DNA of 8,611 nt from an uncultured Lachnospiraceae bacterium (GTDB lineage Bacteria; Bacillota; Clostridia; Lachnospirales; Lachnospiraceae): NCBI GenBank assembly GCA_910577765.1, contig CAJTOV010000056.1, forward strand, positions 1 to 8,611, given 5' to 3'. The notes beneath the pieces are model-generated. The model did not search any database, was not told where the DNA came from, and saw only the letters and a program-made list of their open reading frames with translations. The translations under genes were made by a program, and so were the position numbers. Shown piece by piece: positions 5,802 to 8,611 of this stretch (the first letter of the stretch is position 1; every line of letters begins with the position of its first letter).

Positions 5802-7031
5802 TTAATCGCAGGAAGACAGAAGCTGCCCCAGATGGATTTCCAGATGCTCCCCATGCCACCGGTGGGTTCCCTGGCAGATTTCATGAACCAGACGCCCTGG
5901 TGTCTCCATCAGTTCATAGGCCTTCCGGATGATCTCCACCTGCTCCACCGCATTGGCTACGCCCCTGGGACCGTTTAGCCTGTCTTCCCGGCAGGACTGG
6001 ACCAGAAGGGGCCTGGGTGCAATCAGGCTGGCAATGTCTCCCATATCCAGATGCTCCCACAGATGGGGGACATAGTTACAGGAACAGTTCCGGTTCATGG
6101 TCAGCAGCGCATCCCGGTATCCGTAGAGATAACCGCTGATCACCCCAAGGCTTATCCGTTCATCCAGGGCCGCCAGAAACAGGGTCTGCATACCGCCGCC
6201 GGAAAAACCCAGGCAGCTTACTTTTCTGCTGTCCCAGGCCGGCCCCCCGGACCGTGCCGGATATGTCTCCGGTCCTGCCACGGCTTCTGGCACCGGCCCG
6301 CCGGGCCCGGCTGTATGTTCTCCCAGTCCCGACGGAGTCAGGGCCTCTGTCTTCTGCCGCTCCTCCAGATAATCCACCAGCCGCATCAGATCCCATACCA
6401 GCATGCCGGCCACCGGAATTCCCAGGGGAATCCCCATATGGGCCAGACGGTAACAGTCCCCTCCAAGGGCAGTCTCCAGGCTTTGTGCATCTGCCAGGTC
6501 CTCCCGCCGCTCCCCAAATCCCCGGCAGTCAGGACAGACCGCCACATAGCCCAGCTTTGCAAGCTGCATCCCATAGTCATAGTGGTAGTGGCGGATTCTC
6601 TCCTCCACCGCCTGGTACCGGGACAGTCCGGCCACTGTATATTTTCCCGCCCCATTATGTCCCGGCGGGCAGATAAAGGGGCGGGTGGAGGCATCCGCCC
6701 CGGCCGGAACCAGCAGATACAAGGGCATCCACACTTCCGGCTCTACCTGAATCCGTATATGCTCCCTGCGGATATTTCCCGGCAGCAGAACCACATCCTC
6801 CACCACGGCATTTAATGGGCAGGTTTCCATCTTAGGAATTCCCAAAAGCCCGGAAAGGAGCCTGCGCATCCTTTGCTGCCATAGGACCAGTTCTTCTCTG
6901 GTGGTTCCGGCAAAGCAGTCCTGCCTTGCGTATTTGTCAAACTTTCCCAGCATGGAAGGGAGGCTTGGGTAAATCATCCTGATGTCCGGGATGTTTCCTG
7001 CCTTCCCCGTCTCTTTCCCGCCGTCAGTCAT
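5802..7031 (-). CDS. Alpha/beta-hydrolase, probable acetyl (pectic/xylan-type) esterase
   Basis: A 409-residue alpha/beta-hydrolase resembling the acetylxylan-esterase/dienelactone-hydrolase-like group (Abhydrolase_7 type). The nucleophile elbow is G275-F-S277-G-G-G280. PPGHNG (122-127) supplies the oxyanion-hole region, and GYVAVCPDCRGFGER (161-175) is the usual strand-turn segment. D350 in SCREDRLNG and H390 or H393 in QGTHRWHG are the likely triad partners. No signal peptide is seen, so it probably acts in the cytosol, removing acetyl or similar esters from imported pectic sugars before GH28 and GH105; this substrate is inferred from context. A Pro/Gly/Ala-rich insertion (about 228-268) precedes the elbow. 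Candidate starts are GTG 7049, ATG 7034 and ATG 7031. ATG 7031 is used because GGGGAAG lies just upstream; it overlaps the tctA stop in an 8-nt ATGACTGA junction, implying translational coupling. Confidence 0.82.
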   Translation of the reverse strand: MTDGGKETGKAGNIPDIRMIYPSLPSMLGKFDKYARQDCFAGTTREELVLWQQRMRRLLSGLLGIPKMETCPLNAVVEDVVLLPGNIRREHIRIQVEPEVWMPLYLLVPAGADASTRPFICPPGHNGAGKYTVAGLSRYQAVEERIRHYHYDYGMQLAKLGYVAVCPDCRGFGERREDLADAQSLETALGGDCYRLAHMGIPLGIPVAGMLVWDLMRLVDYLEERQKTEALTPSGLGEHTAGPGGPVPEAVAGPETYPARSGGPAWDSRKVSCLGFSGGGMQTLFLAALDERISLGVISGYLYGYRDALLTMNRNCSCNYVPHLWEHLDMGDIASLIAPRPLLVQSCREDRLNGPRGVANAVEQVEIIRKAYELMETPGRLVHEICQGTHRWHGEHLEIHLGQLLSSCD

Positions 7032-8550
7032 CATTGACTTCCCCGGCACTGCCGGCCACTGCTGCCGCTGCCTTCTTCGTCTTCAGATGATCCGACAGGA
7101 AGGGCCACACCACACAGAACACCGACACCAGCAGAAGCACTGCCGAAATGGGGCGGGTGAAGAATTCCGCGTAGCTGCCGTGGGCATAACTGATGCCCTG
7201 GCGGAAGTAGCGCTCCAGCTTGCTGGACAGGATAAAGGCCAGCACCAGGGGCGAGGTGGGAAGTCCCGCGATGCCCATGAAGATTGCCAGCAGGCACAGC
7301 GCCAGCATCACATAGATGTTGAACATGGTATTGGAGATTCCGTAGCCGCCGATAAAGGAGATCACCAGGATCACCGTGTACAGATAATGATAGGGAATCT
7401 TAAGTATGTAGGGAAACCACCGCTTGGTAATGATCTGGATCAGATAGGTGACAATGGCCGACACCATGACGCAGGCAAAGATCAGCATAGCCAGATCCGG
7501 CTGCTCGGTCATGAACAGGGGCCCTGCCTGGAGTCCGTGGATGGTCAGGCCCGCAATCAGCATGGCGGTGATTCCGTCTCCGGGAATGCCCAGTGCCATC
7601 ATGGGAATCAGGGCACCGCCCAGGGAAGCATTGTTGGCTGTCTCGGAAGCCCACACGCCGGCAGGATTGCCTTTGCCGAAGGATTCCGGGTCTTTACTGA
7701 TGCTCTTGGCATAGCCGTACGCCACCATATTGGAGATGCCGGAGCCCATGCCCGGAAGAAATCCGATCCATAGGCCTGACGCAAATGCAAATGCAATGGT
7801 CCTTATATTCTCCACAATATCCCGGATTCCCACACCCAGGCCCTTCATGTTGACCGCATCGGCCTCCGGCATTTTCGCCTCACCACGGGCCGAATCCCGG
7901 ATGATCTGGCACATGGCAAACATACCAAGCATCTGGGCTACCGTACTGATGCCGGAGCTTAAATACACATTGCCAAAGGTGAACCGGTTGGCGCCGTTGA
8001 TGGGATCCATGCCGACGCAGCCCATCAGAAGGCCGATTCCTGCCGCCATGATGCCCTTGAAAATATTCCCCTTGGACAAGGAAGCAATCAGGGTAATGGC
8101 ACAGAAGCAAAGGGAGAAATACTCCCAGGGTCCCAGATGCAGGGCAAACTCGGCAATCACCGGGGACAGCACCGTAGCCAGGGCCACAGAACCCACTGTA
8201 CCGATAAAGGAAGCCGTCATGCCAATGCCCAGGGCCTTGCCTGCCTGGCCGTTTTTCGTCATAGGAAAGCCGTCAAAGCAGGTGGCAATGGCCGAGGAAG
8301 AACCTGGAATGCCGATGAGCACCGCCGAGATAAAGGTGCCGGACACACCGCCGATCCAGATAGCCAGAAGCAGCACAAAGGAAGTCTCGGTGGACAGTCC
8401 AAAGGTAATGGGCAGAAGCAGTGCAATGCCCAGGGTGGCCGACAGTCCCGGTATGGCTCCGAACACGACTCCCAGGGAAACCATAGCCACAATCAGAAGC
8501 AGGTTAATGGGTTTTAGGCAGATCAGAAGCGCACTGATATATTCCGTCAT
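7024..8550 (-). CDS. tctA: Tripartite tricarboxylate transporter large permease, TctA family
   Basis: A 508-residue integral membrane protein, normal length for TctA, the large channel-forming subunit that works with small permease TctB and periplasmic or lipoprotein binding protein TctC. Family signatures are GAIPGLSATLGIALLLP (31-47), LIGIPGSSSAIATCFDGFP (78-96) and GNPAGVWASETANNASLGG (294-312), followed by MMALGIPGDGITAMLIAG (317-334). GAIPG near the start and GFLPG (263-267) reflect the duplicated halves of the family. About 10-12 hydrophobic segments end at the last helix (467-485), followed by a short Lys/Ala-rich tail. Tct systems take up carboxylates using ion gradients. Here the pectin enzymes suggest a uronate or unsaturated uronide cargo, not citrate; this is inference. 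AAGGAGG (8560-8566) lies 9 nt before the ATG. It is the first complete gene of the visible operon. Confidence 0.95.
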   Translation of the reverse strand: MTEYISALLICLKPINLLLIVAMVSLGVVFGAIPGLSATLGIALLLPITFGLSTETSFVLLLAIWIGGVSGTFISAVLIGIPGSSSAIATCFDGFPMTKNGQAGKALGIGMTASFIGTVGSVALATVLSPVIAEFALHLGPWEYFSLCFCAITLIASLSKGNIFKGIMAAGIGLLMGCVGMDPINGANRFTFGNVYLSSGISTVAQMLGMFAMCQIIRDSARGEAKMPEADAVNMKGLGVGIRDIVENIRTIAFAFASGLWIGFLPGMGSGISNMVAYGYAKSISKDPESFGKGNPAGVWASETANNASLGGALIPMMALGIPGDGITAMLIAGLTIHGLQAGPLFMTEQPDLAMLIFACVMVSAIVTYLIQIITKRWFPYILKIPYHYLYTVILVISFIGGYGISNTMFNIYVMLALCLLAIFMGIAGLPTSPLVLAFILSSKLERYFRQGISYAHGSYAEFFTRPISAVLLLVSVFCVVWPFLSDHLKTKKAAAAVAGSAGEVNDD

Positions 8551-8559
8551 TTTCTGGTT

Positions 8560-8566
8560 CCTCCTT
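8560..8566 (-). promoter_or_regulatory. Ribosome-binding site of tctA
   Basis: Minus-strand AAGGAGG ends 9 nt before the tctA ATG. It lies inside the left arm of the terminal palindrome, so if that palindrome is real the site could be sequestered in an mRNA hairpin. Confidence 0.85.
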
Positions 8567-8611
8567 ATTCAAACAGCATGCCGGCCGGCATGCTGTTTGA
8601 ATAAGGAGGAA
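8565..8611 (-). CDS. Possible C-terminal end of tctB (partial)
   Basis: One minus-strand frame is open from the window edge to a TAA at 8565-8567 and ends in ...PAGMLFE, placing a stop codon 14 nt before the tctA ATG. That is the expected position for the small permease tctB. Only the last six codons or so, left of the palindrome centre at 8584/8585, are trustworthy if the edge is a fold-back. No family motif can be read from so short a piece, so identity rests on usual gene order only. Confidence 0.25.
   Translation of the reverse strand, partial: PPYSNSMPAGMLFE

Larger units (their letters stand above)
8558..8611. repeat. Perfect 54-bp palindrome at the right edge
   Basis: Bases 8558-8584 are followed by their exact reverse complement at 8585-8611, centred on CCGG|CCGG, with no spacer. 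Each arm contains the tctA Shine-Dalgarno sequence (AAGGAGG, real copy at 8560-8566; mirror copy AAGGAGG at 8603-8609). The symmetry ends on the last base of the window. It could be a natural palindrome at the tctB-tctA junction, but a fold-back at an assembly dead end is at least as likely, because a natural palindrome would rarely duplicate a ribosome-binding site exactly. Confidence 0.9.

Noticed and set aside
6982..7773. A 263-codon plus-strand open frame opposite tctA
   Set aside because: His/Gln/Gly-rich composition is typical of the complement of a membrane-protein gene; no ribosome-binding site or family motif was seen.
8558..8611. Terminal palindrome as a hairpin telomere or phage/plasmid end
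   Set aside because: It falls inside an ordinary metabolic operon and copies a ribosome-binding site; an assembly fold-back or a local palindrome is simpler.

Overview
The window looks like chromosomal DNA of a fairly GC-rich gut-type member of the Bacillota, most likely Lachnospiraceae. This is inferred from strong AGGAGG-type ribosome-binding sites, a TIGR01212-type radical SAM gene, a Clostridia-like PIN toxin-antitoxin pair, and a pectin gene set of the kind common in that family. No rRNA, tRNA, CRISPR array or insertion sequence was seen.

Bases 1-344 hold no convincing complete gene. They carry two inverted copies of a 31-bp palindromic element (47-77 and 249-279), a third hairpin sharing the same GGGGTAT/ATACCC core (173-201), and a near-consensus promoter (118-146). 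That promoter should drive the plus-strand radical SAM gene at 345-1334 through a structured leader of about 190 nt. Next, still on the plus strand, is an AT-rich toxin-antitoxin cassette (1436-2072) with its own near-perfect promoter and a palindrome over the -10 box. It is probably a horizontally acquired insert. A hairpin at 2087-2117 separates it from the converging minus-strand operon.

Bases 2164-8611 are one minus-strand operon. In transcription order it runs: possible end of tctB (8565-8611), tctA large permease subunit of a tripartite tricarboxylate transporter (8550-7024), an alpha/beta-hydrolase (acetyl)esterase (7031-5802), a GH28 polygalacturonase-type hydrolase with FnIII-like and SLH-like C-terminal modules (5773-3443), and a GH105 unsaturated rhamnogalacturonyl hydrolase (3276-2164). 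TctA and the esterase overlap by 8 nt, and the esterase and GH28 gene are 28 nt apart. The GH28-GH105 gap is 166 nt and contains an out-of-frame, protein-like open tail. The enzymes lack signal peptides, so the simplest model is uptake of pectic (oligo)uronides through the Tct transporter, followed by intracellular deacetylation, GH28 cleavage and GH105 removal of the unsaturated end sugar.

The points most worth a second look are the pairing of a Tct transporter with pectin enzymes, an SLH-like module on a GH28 enzyme with no export signal, the frameshifted tail behind it, the palindrome family at the left end, and a perfect 54-bp palindrome ending exactly on the last base, which may be an assembly fold-back. 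I did not find a clear previously undescribed defence or mobile system.
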